Shown: positions 1 to 12,597, numbered from the stretch's first letter. The stretch is 64,000 bases of DNA from Haemophilus parainfluenzae (GCF_036288925.1 NZ_CP127167.1:682001-746000), one strand, 5' to 3'. Notes: a model not told the origin generated them from the sequence alone. Program-made: numbers and translations.

Positions 1-2115
<2,115 letters not shown>

Positions 2116-2263
2116 TACAACGCTCAAGGGTTTTGGGTGTTGAAATGATACAAAGACGAAACTCAGAGAAGAAAGAGAAAGTATTGAAGGTAAATCAGCT
2201 TGTTTGGTTGTGAGCGCTAGAGATAGCGGAGCAGAGAGAAATAGAAAAGTTATTAAAGGAATA

Positions 2264-2382
2264 ATCCTGGCGGCGATAGAGCGGTGGTCCCACCTGACCC
2301 CATACCGAACTCAGAAGTGAAACGCCGATGCGCCGATGGTAGTGTGGGGTTTCCCCATGTGAGAGTAGGACACCGCCAGGTA
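2264..2382 (+). rRNA. rrf: 5S ribosomal RNA
   Basis: Complete 5S rRNA of about 119 nt. The closing stem CCTGGCGGC / ACCGCCAGG and the internal segments GGTCCCACCTGACCCCAT and CCGAACTCAGAAGTGAAACG match the enterobacterial 5S closely. Ends are set by the terminal stem and may shift by 1-2 nt. It is the last gene of the rrn operon; no tRNA follows before the terminator. Confidence 0.97.
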
Positions 2383-2392
2383 GTGAATGTAG

Positions 2393-2421
2393 AACCCCGA
2401 GCTGAATGGCTTGGGGTTTTT
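2393..2421 (+). terminator. Rho-independent terminator of the rrn operon
   Basis: AACCCCGAGC pairs with GCTTGGGGTT across a short loop and is followed by a T run, directly after 5S rRNA. Confidence 0.85.
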
Positions 2422-2442
2422 GTGTATGGAGTTTTCAATATT

Positions 2443-2471
2443 TTAGCAAAGCGTTGATTCTATGATACAAT
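2443..2471 (+). promoter_or_regulatory. Candidate def operon promoter
   Basis: -35-like TTAGCA and extended -10 TGA-TACAAT (TACAAT at 2466-2471) with 17 bp spacing, between the rrn terminator and def. Read from sequence only. Confidence 0.5.
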
Positions 2472-2504
2472 CACCGCCGTAATTTTAATAAAACAAGAGA
2501 AAAT

Positions 2505-3014
2505 ATGACCGCACTTAATGTATTAATTTATCCAGATGATCACCTTAAGGTTGTTTGTGAGCCAGTTGCAGAAGTCAATGATGACATTCGTAAAATTGTA
2601 GATGATATGTTTGATACGATGTACCAAGAAGAAGGTATTGGCCTTGCTGCACCGCAAGTAGATATTTTGCAGCGTATTATTACGATTGATATTGAAGGCG
2701 ACAAACAAAATCAATTAGTGTTGATCAATCCAGAAATTTTGGCCTCAGAAGGTGAAACAGGCATAGAAGAAGGTTGTTTGTCTATCCCTGGATTCCGTGC
2801 TTTAGTGTCTCGTAAAGAAAAAGTCACAGTAAAAGCGTTAGATCGTCATGGAAAAGAATTTACGCTTGATGCAGATGGTTTATTAGCAATCTGTATTCAA
2901 CATGAGATCGATCATTTGAACGGTATTTTATTTGTGGATTATCTTTCACCGTTGAAACGTCAACGTATCAAAGAAAAATTAGTGAAATATAAAAAACAAA
3001 TTGCAAAACAATAA
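2505..3014 (+). CDS. def: Peptide deformylase
   Basis: Removes the formyl group from the N-terminal methionine of nascent proteins in the cytoplasm. All three family motifs are present: GIGLAAPQ (44-51), EGCLS (89-93, metal-ligand C91) and HEIDH (133-137, two histidine ligands and the catalytic glutamate). At 169 aa it has the usual length. It is the first gene of a def-fmt-rsmB unit, the common gammaproteobacterial order that pairs removal of the formyl group with the enzyme that adds it. A terminator built of paired uptake sequences separates it from fmt, so fmt may have its own promoter as well. Confidence 0.97.
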   Translation: MTALNVLIYPDDHLKVVCEPVAEVNDDIRKIVDDMFDTMYQEEGIGLAAPQVDILQRIITIDIEGDKQNQLVLINPEILASEGETGIEEGCLSIPGFRALVSRKEKVTVKALDRHGKEFTLDADGLLAICIQHEIDHLNGILFVDYLSPLKRQRIKEKLVKYKKQIAKQ

Positions 3015-3016
3015 TC

Positions 3017-3046
3017 AAAAGTGCGGTATAAAATGACCGCACTTTT
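3017..3046 (+). terminator. Terminator built from an inverted pair of uptake signal sequences
   Basis: AAAAGTGCGGT and its complement ACCGCACTTTT face each other directly after def, forming a hairpin ending in T residues. Paired uptake sequences used as terminators are well known in Haemophilus. Confidence 0.8.
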
Positions 3047-3073
3047 CCTATCAACACCATAACGTAGAACATT

Positions 3074-4030
3074 ATGAAACCATTGAATATCATCTTTGCC
3101 GGTACACCGGACTTCGCAGCACAACATCTTGCTGCACTCTTAAATTCACATCACAATATTATTGCTGTTTATACGCAGCCAGATAAACCGGCTGGCCGCG
3201 GTAAAAAATTGCAGGCGAGTCCTGTAAAGCAATTAGCAGAACAGCATCAAATTCCTGTTTATCAACCAAAATCCTTACGTAAAGAAGAAGCTCAAGCAGA
3301 GCTTAAAACGTTAAATGCCGATGTGATGGTTGTTGTCGCTTATGGTTTGATTTTACCTCAAGTAGTGTTAGATATGCCTCGTTTAGGTTGTTTAAATGTG
3401 CATGGCTCTCTCTTGCCACGTTGGCGTGGAGCTGCGCCTATTCAGCGCTCTATTTGGGCAGGGGATCAACAAACTGGTGTGACAATTATGAAGATGGATG
3501 CAGGCTTAGATACTGGGGATATGTTATACAAAGTGTATTGCGATATTGATGCACATGAAACCTCTGCCTCGCTTTACCATAAATTAGCTGAAATTGCGCC
3601 AGCTGCATTGATTGATGTTTTGGATCATTTGGAAGAAGGGAAGTTCATTGCGGAAAAACAAGATGATAGCCAAAGTAACTATGCAGAGAAACTTTCTAAA
3701 GAAGAGGCTAAATTAGATTGGTCGCTATCAGCAGCCCAGCTTGAACGCAATATTCGCGCGTTTAATCCTTGGCCGATTAGTTTCCTACAATTAACCGATG
3801 AGCAAGGTCATGAACAAACCTTAAAAGTTTATGCTGCTGCCGTGTTGCCACATGTAGATAAACCCGCTGGGACGATTTTAAGTGTCGATAAAAAAGGTAT
3901 CCAAATTGCCACGAAAGAAGGCGTTTTAAATTTATTGCAACTTCAGCCCGCAGGTAAGAAACCAATGTTTGTGCAAGATTTTCTCAATGGACGAGCCGAT
4001 TGGTTCCAGGTTGGTAAGGTGCTCGGATAA
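3074..4030 (+). CDS. fmt: Methionyl-tRNA formyltransferase
   Basis: Transfers a formyl group from 10-formyltetrahydrofolate to Met-tRNA(fMet) for translation initiation. The N-terminal transferase domain carries the catalytic triad of the family: N108 and H110 in [16 protein letters not shown], and D146 in GLDTGDM. The folate-binding SLLPRWRG motif spans 112-119. The C-terminal third is the tRNA-binding OB-like domain. At 318 aa it has the standard length. Its stop overlaps the rsmB start by one base (TAATG), implying translational coupling. Confidence 0.97.
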   Translation: MKPLNIIFAGTPDFAAQHLAALLNSHHNIIAVYTQPDKPAGRGKKLQASPVKQLAEQHQIPVYQPKSLRKEEAQAELKTLNADVMVVVAYGLILPQVVLDMPRLGCLNVHGSLLPRWRGAAPIQRSIWAGDQQTGVTIMKMDAGLDTGDMLYKVYCDIDAHETSASLYHKLAEIAPAALIDVLDHLEEGKFIAEKQDDSQSNYAEKLSKEEAKLDWSLSAAQLERNIRAFNPWPISFLQLTDEQGHEQTLKVYAAAVLPHVDKPAGTILSVDKKGIQIATKEGVLNLLQLQPAGKKPMFVQDFLNGRADWFQVGKVLG

Positions 4031-5367
4031 TGGACTTTCAACGAAAAAAAACGGGAAAATCGACCGCACTTTCGGTACGCGCTATTGCTGCTCAAGTGAT
4101 TTTGCAGATTTTAGATCAAGGTAAGTCCTTATCAACGTTGCTTCCTGACGTGCAATCGAAGGTAAAACCACAGGATTTGCCTTTATTACAGGAAATCACC
4201 TTTGGTATTTGTCGCGTATTGCCTCGTTTAGAAAATATTATAAAAAAACTATTAGATAAGCCATTGAAGGGTAAAACCCGCATCGTGCACTGCTTGCTAT
4301 TGGTGGGATTGTATCAATTACTTTATATGCGCGTGCCCGCTCATGCGGCGGTAGATGAAGTAGTTAATGCCACAAAATCATTAAAATCAGATAGTTTTCG
4401 TGGTTTGGTTAACGGTGTATTGCGTCGTTTCTTACGGGAACAAGAGGATATTCTTGCTGTAGTAGATAAACATTGGCAAACGCTTCATCCTGAATGGTTT
4501 GTGAATAAACTCAAAAAAGCCTATCCAAATTGGTGTGAAATTATTGAAGCAAATAGCCAAAAGCCACCAATGTGGCTACGGGTCAATCAACAGCAAAATA
4601 ACACGAAAACTTACCGCACTTTATTGGAAGAGCAAGAGATAGCAGCATTTGAATGTGATAATCCACATGCTTTGCGTTTGGCACAACCGCTTTCTGTCTC
4701 GAAACTACCGAATTTTGAACAAGGTGCAGTGACAGTTCAGGATCTCAATGCGCAGTGGTCTGCTTTATTGCTTGAGCCACAAAATGATGAATTAATTTTA
4801 GATGCCTGTGCGGCGCCAGGTGGGAAGACTACACATATTTTAGAGATGGCACCGCAAGCGAAAGTGATTGCGCTTGATGTCGAGGCTCATCGCTTAAAAC
4901 GTGTTGAAGAAAATCTTACCCGTTTGAATCAGCAAGCGACAGTTGTTTGCGGTGATGCAACCGAGCCAGATAAGTGGCTTGCGGAAATAGGTTTAAGTGG
5001 TGCATCCTTTGATCGTATTTTATTAGATGTACCTTGTTCGGCAACAGGGGTCATTCGTCGTCATCCGGATATTAAATGGTTACGTCAAGAAACGGATATT
5101 GCTCAATTGGTTGCCTTACAAGGACAAATTCTCAAAGCGCTTTGGGCAAAATTGAAACCTAATGGTATTTTGCTTTATGTGACCTGCTCGGTGCTTCCTG
5201 ATGAGAACAGTCAGCAAATACAGCATTTTTTAGCTGAAACACCCGATGCAGAATTAATGCCATTGCCGTTTGAACAAACGGAAAATACGATTGGAATCCA
5301 ATTCTTACCACAAGAGAATGGCGGGGATGGGTTCTATTATGCGAAATTGAGAAAACGGTCAGCTTAA
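4030..5367 (+). CDS. rsmB: 16S rRNA (cytosine-967-C5)-methyltransferase RsmB
   Basis: Methylates C967 of 16S rRNA using S-adenosylmethionine. The N-terminal NusB-like helical RNA-binding domain covers about residues 1-145. The methyltransferase domain has motif [10 protein letters not shown] (258-266) and the two cysteines of RNA m5C methyltransferases: C336 in DVPCSATG and C386 in VTCSVLP. The length of 445 aa is normal. It starts within the fmt stop codon. An uptake sequence lies inside the 5' end of the gene (about 4063-4071). Confidence 0.96.
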   Translation: MDFQRKKTGKSTALSVRAIAAQVILQILDQGKSLSTLLPDVQSKVKPQDLPLLQEITFGICRVLPRLENIIKKLLDKPLKGKTRIVHCLLLVGLYQLLYMRVPAHAAVDEVVNATKSLKSDSFRGLVNGVLRRFLREQEDILAVVDKHWQTLHPEWFVNKLKKAYPNWCEIIEANSQKPPMWLRVNQQQNNTKTYRTLLEEQEIAAFECDNPHALRLAQPLSVSKLPNFEQGAVTVQDLNAQWSALLLEPQNDELILDACAAPGGKTTHILEMAPQAKVIALDVEAHRLKRVEENLTRLNQQATVVCGDATEPDKWLAEIGLSGASFDRILLDVPCSATGVIRRHPDIKWLRQETDIAQLVALQGQILKALWAKLKPNGILLYVTCSVLPDENSQQIQHFLAETPDAELMPLPFEQTENTIGIQFLPQENGGDGFYYAKLRKRSA

Positions 5368-5401
5368 ATGAATTTGTCTTTAATTGATGATGCCTATTTG
5401 A

Positions 5402-5668
5402 ATAGGCATTGCAACCACTAAAACGGCAAAAGTAGCCACATTATTTGAAGATGTAGGCGTATTACATTTTTGTCGTGAAGGGATGCATGCAGAACGTTTG
5501 CTCGATGGTCTGTTGTTTGGTAAACAAGATCCTTCGATTACTACAGAAAAAATGGCAGAAGCAGAACAAGTAACGGCGACCATTTGTCGCCGCATTGAAA
5601 CATTAAAGTGCGGTCTAAATTCAGCTGAAATTGGCATCCGACCTTTGGTTGTGGAGAGAACAGAATGA
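5402..5668 (+). pseudogene. Unrecognised reading frame, probably a frameshifted gene remnant between rsmB and trkA
   Basis: An open frame with protein-like composition runs from 5402 (in-frame stop just before it, at 5399-5401) to a TGA at 5666-5668. That TGA overlaps the trkA ATG in the arrangement ATGA, typical of translationally coupled genes. The first usable ATG is only at 5483, leaving 61 codons, yet about 27 plausible codons precede it. A short frame starting at the ATG at 5368 ends at 5421, overlapping the long frame by some 20 bases, so one indel near 5400 would join the two into a protein of about 100 aa. I do not recognise the family. It could also be a functional gene with a non-standard start. 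An uptake sequence lies at about 5605. Confidence 0.4.
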
Positions 5669-7041
5669 AAATAATCATCTTAGGTGCAGGGCAAGTAGGC
5701 ACAACACTTGCGGCAAATTTAGTGAGTGAAGATAACGATATAACACTAGTCGATAATGAATCTCAACATTTGCAGAATTTGCAAGATAAGCATGATTTAC
5801 GCGTGGTTAAAGGTTCCCCTTCCTCACCAAAGATTTTGCGTGATGCCGGAGCCGCTGATGCAGACTTGATGGTTGCAGTAACGGCATCAGATGAAATTAA
5901 TATGATTGCTTGCCAGTTGGGATATACCCTTTTCAATACCCCAACACGTATTGCGCGTATTCGTAATGCGGAATATTTGCGTGAGAAAGATAAATTATTT
6001 AATGATGAAAACGTACCAATCAATCATCTGATTTCGCCAGAGAACTTAGTCACAGATGAGATTACACGCTTAATTGCTTATCCAGGTGCGTTGCAAGTGG
6101 CGCATTTTGCCAAAAATCGAATTAGCATTGTGATCGTAAAAGCATATTACGGTGGTCCGTTAGTGGGCTATGCGTTATCGGCTTTTAAGGAGCATATGCC
6201 ACATATTGATTGCCGGATCATTTCAATTTTACGTAATGATAAATTAATTCGCCCACAAGGTTCGACCATTATTGAGGCAGGAGATGAAATTACCTTCATT
6301 TGTGCGACAGAGCACATTAAAGCGGTGATGAGTGAGTTGCAACGCCTTGAGAAAACCTACAAGCGTATCATGATTGTCGGCAGCGGGAATATTGCCTCAG
6401 GTGTTGCAAAACAGTTAGAAGATAAGTATCAAGTGAAACTTATTGAGCGAGACGGTGAAAAAGCAAAAGTCTTGGCAGAGAAACTCTCTAAAACGCTTGT
6501 TTTCCACGGTGATGCTTCTGACCAAAATTTACTTTTTGAAGAGCATATTGAGAACGTCGATGTCTTTTTATCATTAAGTGCCGATGATGAGGCCAATATT
6601 ATGTCTGCATTACTGGCAAAACGTCTTGGTGCTAAAAAAGCCATGGTACTGATTCAGCGCATGGCATATATCAATTTGATTCAAGGTGGAACCATTGATA
6701 TTGCGGTTTCACCACAACAAGCAACAATCTCTGCTTTATTAGGGCATGTGCGCAAAGGGGATATCAAAAACGTGGCATCCTTGCGTCATGGTACTGCGGA
6801 AGCCATTGAACTTGTGGTACATGGCGATTCGACAACATCCAATGTGGTTGGAAGACAGATTGGCGATATTAAACTTCCAGTTGGTGCAATGATTGCAGCA
6901 ATTTTACGTAAAAATGAGGTTATCATTGCACGTCGTCAGGTGACCATTGAAGAAGGTGATAGTGTCATTGTTTATATTAATGACAAGAAATCTGTGTCAG
7001 AAATAGAAAAATTATTCCAACCGAGCGCATTTTTTATTTAA
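5665..7041 (+). CDS. trkA: Trk potassium uptake system regulatory protein TrkA
   Basis: Peripheral membrane NAD-binding subunit that gates the TrkH/TrkG potassium channel. The protein is a tandem repeat of two RCK units, each with a Rossmann nucleotide-binding fold followed by a RCK-C domain. The first dinucleotide motif, [13 protein letters not shown], is at 7-19; the second, [13 protein letters not shown], is near 239. The 458 aa length matches the family. No trkH is in this window, so the pore subunit is encoded elsewhere. It overlaps the upstream remnant by 4 nt and lies at the end of the fmt-rsmB run. Confidence 0.96.
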   Translation: MKIIILGAGQVGTTLAANLVSEDNDITLVDNESQHLQNLQDKHDLRVVKGSPSSPKILRDAGAADADLMVAVTASDEINMIACQLGYTLFNTPTRIARIRNAEYLREKDKLFNDENVPINHLISPENLVTDEITRLIAYPGALQVAHFAKNRISIVIVKAYYGGPLVGYALSAFKEHMPHIDCRIISILRNDKLIRPQGSTIIEAGDEITFICATEHIKAVMSELQRLEKTYKRIMIVGSGNIASGVAKQLEDKYQVKLIERDGEKAKVLAEKLSKTLVFHGDASDQNLLFEEHIENVDVFLSLSADDEANIMSALLAKRLGAKKAMVLIQRMAYINLIQGGTIDIAVSPQQATISALLGHVRKGDIKNVASLRHGTAEAIELVVHGDSTTSNVVGRQIGDIKLPVGAMIAAILRKNEVIIARRQVTIEEGDSVIVYINDKKSVSEIEKLFQPSAFFI

Positions 7042-7048
7042 ATAACAA

Positions 7049-7076
7049 TTTACTTTTTAATCTTAAAACCTATAAT
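7049..7076 (+). promoter_or_regulatory. Candidate mscL promoter
   Basis: Perfect -10 TATAAT at 7071-7076 with -35-like TTTACT at 7049-7054 and 16 bp spacing, just after the trkA stop. Confidence 0.6.
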
Positions 7077-7117
7077 ACGCATTCTTTTAATTTTTAAACC
7101 AATATAAAGGAATATTT

Positions 7118-7501
7118 ATGAGTTTTATTAAAGAATTCCGCGAATTTGCAATGCGCGGCAACGTAGTAGACATGGCAGTCGGTGTGATCATCGGTGGTGC
7201 TTTTGGTAAAATCGTAAGTTCACTGGTCGGTGACGTAGCAATGCCTGTATTAGGTATTTTAACTGGTGGCGTAGATTTCAAAGATTTAAAAATCACGTTA
7301 GCAGAAGCAGTAGGCGACACTCCAGCAGTAACATTAAACTACGGTGTATTTATTCAAAACGTCTTTGATTTCATCATCATTGCATTCGCAATCTTCATGA
7401 TGATCAAAGGTATCAACAAAGTGAAAAAACCAGTAGAAAAAGTAAAAGGTCCTTCACAAGAAGAATTACTTACTGAGATTCGCGATTTATTAAAAAAATA
7501 A
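7118..7501 (+). CDS. mscL: Large-conductance mechanosensitive channel
   Basis: Pentameric inner-membrane channel that opens on hypo-osmotic shock. The N-terminal amphipathic helix ([20 protein letters not shown]) leads into TM1 with the conserved glycine-rich gate (about 20-45). A periplasmic loop and TM2 (about 76-97) follow, then a charged cytoplasmic helix ending in [11 protein letters not shown]. At 127 aa the length is typical. It has its own promoter and terminator and, with trkA, puts two osmotic-balance genes side by side. Confidence 0.97.
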   Translation: MSFIKEFREFAMRGNVVDMAVGVIIGGAFGKIVSSLVGDVAMPVLGILTGGVDFKDLKITLAEAVGDTPAVTLNYGVFIQNVFDFIIIAFAIFMMIKGINKVKKPVEKVKGPSQEELLTEIRDLLKK

Positions 7502-7522
7502 TAAGAATTTAATCTAAATAAA

Positions 7523-7552
7523 GAAAGGTTGGTATTTTACCAACCTTTTCTT
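7523..7552 (+). terminator. Terminator after mscL
   Basis: GAAAGGTTGGTA and TACCAACCTTTTC form a long perfect stem followed by T residues, between the converging mscL and ispF genes; it could act in both directions. Confidence 0.85.
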
Positions 7553-7563
7553 TTACTTAAAAT

Positions 7564-8040
7564 TTAAGCTTTGAGTAACAATGCAACGGCTTCGCAAGCA
7601 ATACCTTCGCTTCTACCTGTAAAGCCAAGTTTTTCTGTTGTGGTTGCTTTCACGTTCACTTGCTCAATATCACAATGTAAATCTTCCGCAATCTTCGCTC
7701 GCATTGCATCGATATGAGGACGCATTTTAGGGGCTTGTGCAATAATGGTTACATCCACATTGCCCACCTTATAGCCTTTTGCTTGTACTTGGCGGAATGC
7801 TTCTCGTAATAAAACACGGCTATCTGCATTTTTATATTGCATATCGGTATCGGGGAAGAGTTTACCGATATCCCCTAATGCTGCCGCACCTAATAAGGCA
7901 TCTGTTAAGGCATGTAAGGCAACATCACCGTCAGAATGAGCAATAAATCCAGTATGGTAAGGCACTTCAACGCCACCAATAATTAAAGGGCGATCTTCAC
8001 CAAAGGCATGAACATCAAACCCATGTCCAATTCGTATCAT
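7564..8040 (-). CDS. ispF: 2-C-methyl-D-erythritol 2,4-cyclodiphosphate synthase
   Basis: Cyclises CDP-methylerythritol 2-phosphate in the MEP isoprenoid pathway. The zinc ligands of the family are visible: D9 and H11 in GHGFDVHAF, and H43 in [16 protein letters not shown]. The C-terminal [23 protein letters not shown] block is the conserved substrate and subunit-interface region. The length of 158 aa is typical. Its start overlaps the end of ispD by 4 nt, so the two consecutive pathway steps are translationally coupled. Confidence 0.97.
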   Translation of the reverse strand: MIRIGHGFDVHAFGEDRPLIIGGVEVPYHTGFIAHSDGDVALHALTDALLGAAALGDIGKLFPDTDMQYKNADSRVLLREAFRQVQAKGYKVGNVDVTIIAQAPKMRPHIDAMRAKIAEDLHCDIEQVNVKATTTEKLGFTGRSEGIACEAVALLLKA

Positions 8041-8720
8041 AGCGTTTTCCTTGTTAAATAAAATTCGGCTAAAGCTAAATCTTCTGGACGCGTGACTTTA
8101 ATATTATCACTTCGTCCTGCGATTAAGTGTGGTTGAAATCCCGCGAGTTCCATCGCAGAGGCTTCATCTGTAATATTGGCACCTTGAGAGAGCCCCTGTT
8201 CAAGCGCATTTCTTAATAGATCGCAACGGAAAAATTGAGGTGTTTGTGCAAGCCAAAGTTCAGTGCGATCTTCTGTTTTAATAATATCTTGTTGTTTATT
8301 CGCGCGTTTAATCGTATCGACTGCCGGAATGGCCAAAATAGCACCTTGTTCATCATCGATTTGGAGCAATTTATCTAAATCTTGATGTGTTAAACAAGGT
8401 CTAGCCGCATCATGCACTAACACCCATGCTTGGTTATTTTTAATTGCTTTTAGTCCATTTAGAACTGACTCAGCTCGTGCTTCTCCCCCTTCAACGAGGG
8501 TGATGTTTTGATGAGGAAATAAAGCCATTTCTGAAAGATAGGGATCATTTTTTCCTACTGCAAGAATAACGTGATTAATTGCAGGGTGGGATAGAATGAC
8601 AGAGAGTGTATGTTCCAGAATCGTCTTGTCTAAAATTTTCAGATATTGCTTAGGTTTATTTGCTTGCATACGGCTTCCAACACCCGCAGCAGGTATGACG
8701 GCAATAATTTCGCGGCTCAT
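8037..8720 (-). CDS. ispD: 2-C-methyl-D-erythritol 4-phosphate cytidylyltransferase
   Basis: Joins methylerythritol phosphate to CTP in the MEP pathway. The N-terminal nucleotide-binding signature [18 protein letters not shown] (about 10-27) includes the catalytic Arg/Lys positions. VHDAARPCL (about 102-110) is the CTP-ribose contact. The length of 227 aa fits. It overlaps ftsB upstream by one base and ispF downstream by four, giving the conserved gammaproteobacterial ftsB-ispD-ispF unit. Confidence 0.97.
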   Translation of the reverse strand: MSREIIAVIPAAGVGSRMQANKPKQYLKILDKTILEHTLSVILSHPAINHVILAVGKNDPYLSEMALFPHQNITLVEGGEARAESVLNGLKAIKNNQAWVLVHDAARPCLTHQDLDKLLQIDDEQGAILAIPAVDTIKRANKQQDIIKTEDRTELWLAQTPQFFRCDLLRNALEQGLSQGANITDEASAMELAGFQPHLIAGRSDNIKVTRPEDLALAEFYLTRKTL

Positions 8721-8998
8721 TATTTATGCTCTTTGACGATGTGATAGAACACTTCGTTTGGTTTGACCATATCATGGCTCATGCGTGCACGTTCTTCAAT
8801 AGATTCAAAGCCTTTTGTTAAGCCTTGAATTTCGGCAGAAATCATCTGATTTCTTTGTGAGAGCTTTTCATTTTCAGCTTTATTCTCTTTGATTTGAGCT
8901 GCGATATCTTTGTAATCAAAATATCCGTTTTTACCAAACCAAAGATCGTACTGAAATAGCACGAGAACACCCACTAAAATTCCAATGAAAAGACGCAT
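8720..8998 (-). CDS. ftsB: Cell division protein FtsB
   Basis: Bitopic divisome protein acting with FtsL and FtsQ to activate septal peptidoglycan synthesis. It has a very short N-terminus, one transmembrane helix (about 3-20) and a periplasmic coiled coil (about 30-65: [19 protein letters not shown]). The C-terminal region matches FtsB ([23 protein letters not shown]). At 92 aa the size is typical. It is the first gene of the ispD-ispF operon, as in E. coli. Confidence 0.94.
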   Translation of the reverse strand: MRLFIGILVGVLVLFQYDLWFGKNGYFDYKDIAAQIKENKAENEKLSQRNQMISAEIQGLTKGFESIEERARMSHDMVKPNEVFYHIVKEHK

Positions 8999-9062
8999 AA
9001 ATTACCTATTATTTCTGAAAACTTGGGATAGTTTACCGTGAAATACAGCGAAATGCGATGAA

Positions 9063-9072
9063 AAAGTGCGGT
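9063..9072 (+). repeat. Single DNA uptake signal sequence
   Basis: AAAGTGCGGT followed by an A/T-rich stretch, in the intergenic region between ftsB and hel. Confidence 0.85.
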
Positions 9073-9136
9073 TAAAAATTAGATGATTTTGGAAAATGAT
9101 TTCATCAGTCTTGTTGGATAACTTAAAAATAAAAAA

Positions 9137-9152
9137 TGTGATCTATCTCACA
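9137..9152 (+). promoter_or_regulatory. Perfect CRP-binding site upstream of hel
   Basis: TGTGA-TCTATC-TCACA matches both CRP half-sites fully. Its centre (9144.5) is about 71.5 bp before the start predicted from the -10 at 9204-9209, a standard class I activator position. Confidence 0.8.
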
Positions 9153-9200
9153 AATTAGTTATAAAGTTTGATAAAGCCGTAGCCACTGCCTGAATAGGCT

Positions 9201-9209
9201 TGTTATACT
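9201..9209 (+). promoter_or_regulatory. Extended -10 promoter of hel
   Basis: TG-T-TATACT at 9201-9209, about 40 bp before the hel ATG, with no good -35 box. This is consistent with an activator-dependent promoter. Confidence 0.65.
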
Positions 9210-9234
9210 TTTGTCTGTCATTATGACTTTTTAA

Positions 9235-10068
<834 letters not shown>

Positions 10069-10082
10069 TTCCCTTCTTGAGA

Positions 10083-10119
10083 TAAACAAACACCCGCAGA
10101 GATGCGGGTGTTTGTTTTA
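10083..10119 (+). terminator. Terminator after hel
   Basis: AAACAAACACCCGCA pairs perfectly with TGCGGGTGTTTGTTT over a GAGA loop, with T residues at the end. It lies between the convergent hel and fabR. Confidence 0.9.
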
Positions 10120-10124
10120 GTCAG

Positions 10125-10134
10125 AAAGTGCGGT
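10125..10134 (+). repeat. Single DNA uptake signal sequence
   Basis: AAAGTGCGGT directly abutting the stop codon of fabR. Confidence 0.85.
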
Positions 10135-10758
10135 CTATTTTCGCATCATTTTTTCTTTATGAGATGCGAAGTCCGCACCTTTCGCCAGCATACGAAGTTG
10201 TAAAATAACACGCTCTTTTAGTAAATCTTGTTCGGCCTTAGTCATATCTAAAGCATTGGAGCCAGCCGTGAATACGATGGTTACCATGCCTTCTGCCTGT
10301 ACATAAGACACATATTGCGAGTAGTGATTTTTCTTTGCAATATATTCAGTCAATTCATCAATAAAGTGTTTGATTTCACGAGCGGCTGCGGTACGGAAAG
10401 CTTGAGAAGTACCCGAACTTTCACGTAAGAGCAAACGGAACACGTTGGTGCTGTGAGTGATAAATTCAAAAAAGGTTTCAACAGAAACACGGATGACACT
10501 GCCGCCTGCATCAATACGTTTACGAGCTTGGCGCATTAATTGACGGAGGGTTAAACCTGCTTCATCTACCATTTCTAATCCGAGCTCATCCATATCGCTA
10601 AAGTGGCGATAGAAAGAAGTGGGTGCAATGCCCGCTTCACGGGCAACTTCACGCAAGCTTAAATTAGAAAAGCTTTTTTCTGCATTCAATTGATTGAATG
10701 CGGCGTCAATTAAAGCTCGACGGGTTTTTTCTTTTTGAATTGCTCGAACACCAGCCAT
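10135..10758 (-). CDS. fabR: TetR-family repressor FabR (unsaturated fatty acid regulator)
   Basis: Represses the unsaturated fatty acid genes fabA/fabB in gammaproteobacteria. The N-terminal TetR helix-turn-helix is clear ([20 protein letters not shown], then [19 protein letters not shown], about 10-55). The C-terminal ligand-binding domain fits the FabR family in length (207 aa) and in the segment [19 protein letters not shown]. It lies 24 nt after oxyR on the same strand, probably co-transcribed; in E. coli the two genes are also close neighbours. The start is well defined by the helix-turn-helix. Confidence 0.9.
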   Translation of the reverse strand: MAGVRAIQKEKTRRALIDAAFNQLNAEKSFSNLSLREVAREAGIAPTSFYRHFSDMDELGLEMVDEAGLTLRQLMRQARKRIDAGGSVIRVSVETFFEFITHSTNVFRLLLRESSGTSQAFRTAAAREIKHFIDELTEYIAKKNHYSQYVSYVQAEGMVTIVFTAGSNALDMTKAEQDLLKERVILQLRMLAKGADFASHKEKMMRK

Positions 10759-10782
10759 TGGGTTTCCTCAGCTTATGATAAA

Positions 10783-11688
10783 TTATTTTTTATTCGCTAA
10801 AATCGATTTAACTCGTTCACTGACCGCACTTGCAACGCGTTCATAGCGATTACGTAATGGTGAACCTGGTCGGTAAACGAGAGCAATAGTACGAGACGGT
10901 TCTGGCGAATGACAAGGAATATATTTTACACCTGCACGTGTGCCTTCATTTAATACCGCAAGTTCAGGCATAAAGGTGATACCCGCATTGGCTGCCACCA
11001 TATTGCGCAACGTTTCAAGGCTAGTGGCTTGGAAGTGAGAATCTTCTTTGGCACCAGCAGTGAAACAATAATCGAGTGCTTGATTACGTAAGCAGTGCCC
11101 GTCATCTAGCATGAGCATTTCTTGCCCTTTTAAAGTATTCATAGAAATTTTACTTTCTGAAGCCCAAGGATGTTGGTCGGATACAGCGAGTAACATTTTT
11201 TCATCAAAAATAGGCACTTCGATAAACGCTTCAGTTTCGGGTACGCGAGCCACAATCGCACAATCTAATCGACCAGTTTCTAATTGCTCTAATAATTGAT
11301 GAGTTTGGGCTTCGTAAAGAAATACTTCTAAATCTGGGAAAGTTTCTTTCAATGTTGGTACAATATAAGGAAGTAGGTAAGGGCCAACAGTCGGGATTAA
11401 TCCAATGTGTAATGGACCTGTCATTTCTTTACCTTGATTGCTGGCCATTTCTTTGAGTAATTTTACTTCGCGTAATACAGTGCGAGCTTGATCGACAAGT
11501 AACATACCAGATTGCGTGAAGAGTACTTTACGGCTAGTACGCTCAAGTAAAATAATGCCTAATTCATCTTCTAGTTTGCGAATTTGGCCACTTAAAGTAG
11601 GTTGGCTAACATTGCAAAAATCCGCCGCTCGACGGAAATGTTTAAACTCGGAAAGGGCTACTAAGTATTCTAAATCACGAATATTCAT
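10783..11688 (-). CDS. oxyR: LysR-family hydrogen peroxide sensor OxyR
   Basis: Transcription factor activated by a disulphide formed on exposure to peroxide. The N-terminal winged helix-turn-helix (1-60) has the OxyR-type start MNIRDLEYLVAL. The two redox cysteines are at the canonical positions: C199 and C208, in HCLRNQALDYCF. The length of 301 aa is typical (E. coli OxyR has 305). It is transcribed away from the peroxiredoxin-glutaredoxin gene across a 131 bp region with an OxyR-like site. This is the usual divergent regulator-target arrangement, with autoregulation likely. Confidence 0.96.
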   Translation of the reverse strand: MNIRDLEYLVALSEFKHFRRAADFCNVSQPTLSGQIRKLEDELGIILLERTSRKVLFTQSGMLLVDQARTVLREVKLLKEMASNQGKEMTGPLHIGLIPTVGPYLLPYIVPTLKETFPDLEVFLYEAQTHQLLEQLETGRLDCAIVARVPETEAFIEVPIFDEKMLLAVSDQHPWASESKISMNTLKGQEMLMLDDGHCLRNQALDYCFTAGAKEDSHFQATSLETLRNMVAANAGITFMPELAVLNEGTRAGVKYIPCHSPEPSRTIALVYRPGSPLRNRYERVASAVSERVKSILANKK

Positions 11689-11724
11689 AGGGTTCTCACT
11701 TTATAGAATATGTCAATTAAAAGG

Positions 11725-11761
11725 ATAGAATTAATTGATTATGACTATATCACAAAACTTT
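11725..11761 (+). promoter_or_regulatory. Candidate OxyR-binding site
   Basis: Four quarter-sites, ATAG, TGAT, ATAT and CTTT, are spaced exactly 7 bp apart. They match 12 of 16 positions of the OxyR pattern (ATAG-7-CTAT-7-ATAG-7-CTAT). The site ends one base before the -10 TATAAT (11763-11768), so it covers the -35 region, where OxyR normally acts. Confidence 0.6.
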
Positions 11762-11762
11762 C

Positions 11763-11768
11763 TATAAT
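11763..11768 (+). promoter_or_regulatory. -10 box of the peroxiredoxin-glutaredoxin gene
   Basis: Perfect TATAAT 52 bp before the ATG; there is no recognisable -35 box upstream, as expected for OxyR-dependent activation. Confidence 0.6.
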
Positions 11769-11819
11769 GCCTATTAAGTTTTTAGGACTAATTAATTTAA
11801 CTCACAGAGGAGACACATT

Positions 11820-12545
11820 ATGTCTAATATGGAAGGAAAAAAAGTTCCACAAGTTACATTCCGCACTCGCCAAGGCGATCAATGGGTTGATGTGACTACA
11901 TCTGAATTATTTGATAACAAAACTGTTGTTGTTTTCTCATTACCGGGGGCGTTCACGCCAACTTGTTCATCTTCTCACTTACCACGTTATAATGAACTTG
12001 CACCTGTTTTCAAGCAATATGGTGTGGATGATATTTTAGTGGTGTCAGTAAATGATACTTTCGTTATGAATGCCTGGAAAGAGGCAGAAGAAGCACACAA
12101 TGTAAAATTCATCCCTGATGGTAATGGTACCTTTACTGAAGGTATGGGGATGTTAGTCGGAAAAGATGATTTAGGTTTTGGTAAACGTTCTTGGCGTTAT
12201 TCTATGCTCGTGAAAAATGGCGTAGTGGAAAAAATGTTTATTGAACCAAATGAGCCAGGCGATCCATTTAAAGTATCTGATGCTGATACCATGTTGAAAT
12301 ATATTGCACCCGATTTCCAAGTGCAAAAATCAATCACCATTTTCACAAAACCAGGTTGCCCATATTGCGCGAAAGCAAAACAACTTTTACATGATAAAGG
12401 CTTAAGCTTTGAAGAAATCGTATTAGGTCATGATGCCACAATCGTGAGTGTGCGTGCAGTTTCTGGCCGAGCCACTGTGCCACAAATCTTTATTGGGGGT
12501 AAACACATAGGTGGTAGTGACGATTTAGAAAAATACTTTGCTTAA
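11820..12545 (+). CDS. pgdx: Hybrid peroxiredoxin-glutaredoxin (glutathione-dependent peroxidase)
   Basis: Reduces H2O2 and alkyl hydroperoxides using glutathione, with its own fused reductase. Residues 1-165 form a Prx5-type peroxiredoxin with peroxidatic C49 in [11 protein letters not shown]. Residues 170-241 form a glutaredoxin with active site CPYC (C180, C183) and glutathione-binding TVPQIFIGG...GGSDD. Size and cysteine numbering are those of the characterised H. influenzae hyPrx5. An AGGAGA ribosome site precedes the ATG. It is divergent from oxyR and likely its direct target. Confidence 0.96.
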   Translation: MSNMEGKKVPQVTFRTRQGDQWVDVTTSELFDNKTVVVFSLPGAFTPTCSSSHLPRYNELAPVFKQYGVDDILVVSVNDTFVMNAWKEAEEAHNVKFIPDGNGTFTEGMGMLVGKDDLGFGKRSWRYSMLVKNGVVEKMFIEPNEPGDPFKVSDADTMLKYIAPDFQVQKSITIFTKPGCPYCAKAKQLLHDKGLSFEEIVLGHDATIVSVRAVSGRATVPQIFIGGKHIGGSDDLEKYFA

Positions 12546-12597
12546 TTGATTGTTAGGTAGGAAATTTTTTATATTTTTGATTATTAGGAACATAAGT

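Noticed and set aside
2116..2263. tRNA gene between 23S and 5S rRNA
   Set aside because: No cloverleaf, T-loop GTTCRA or CCA end is present; only the processing stem region.
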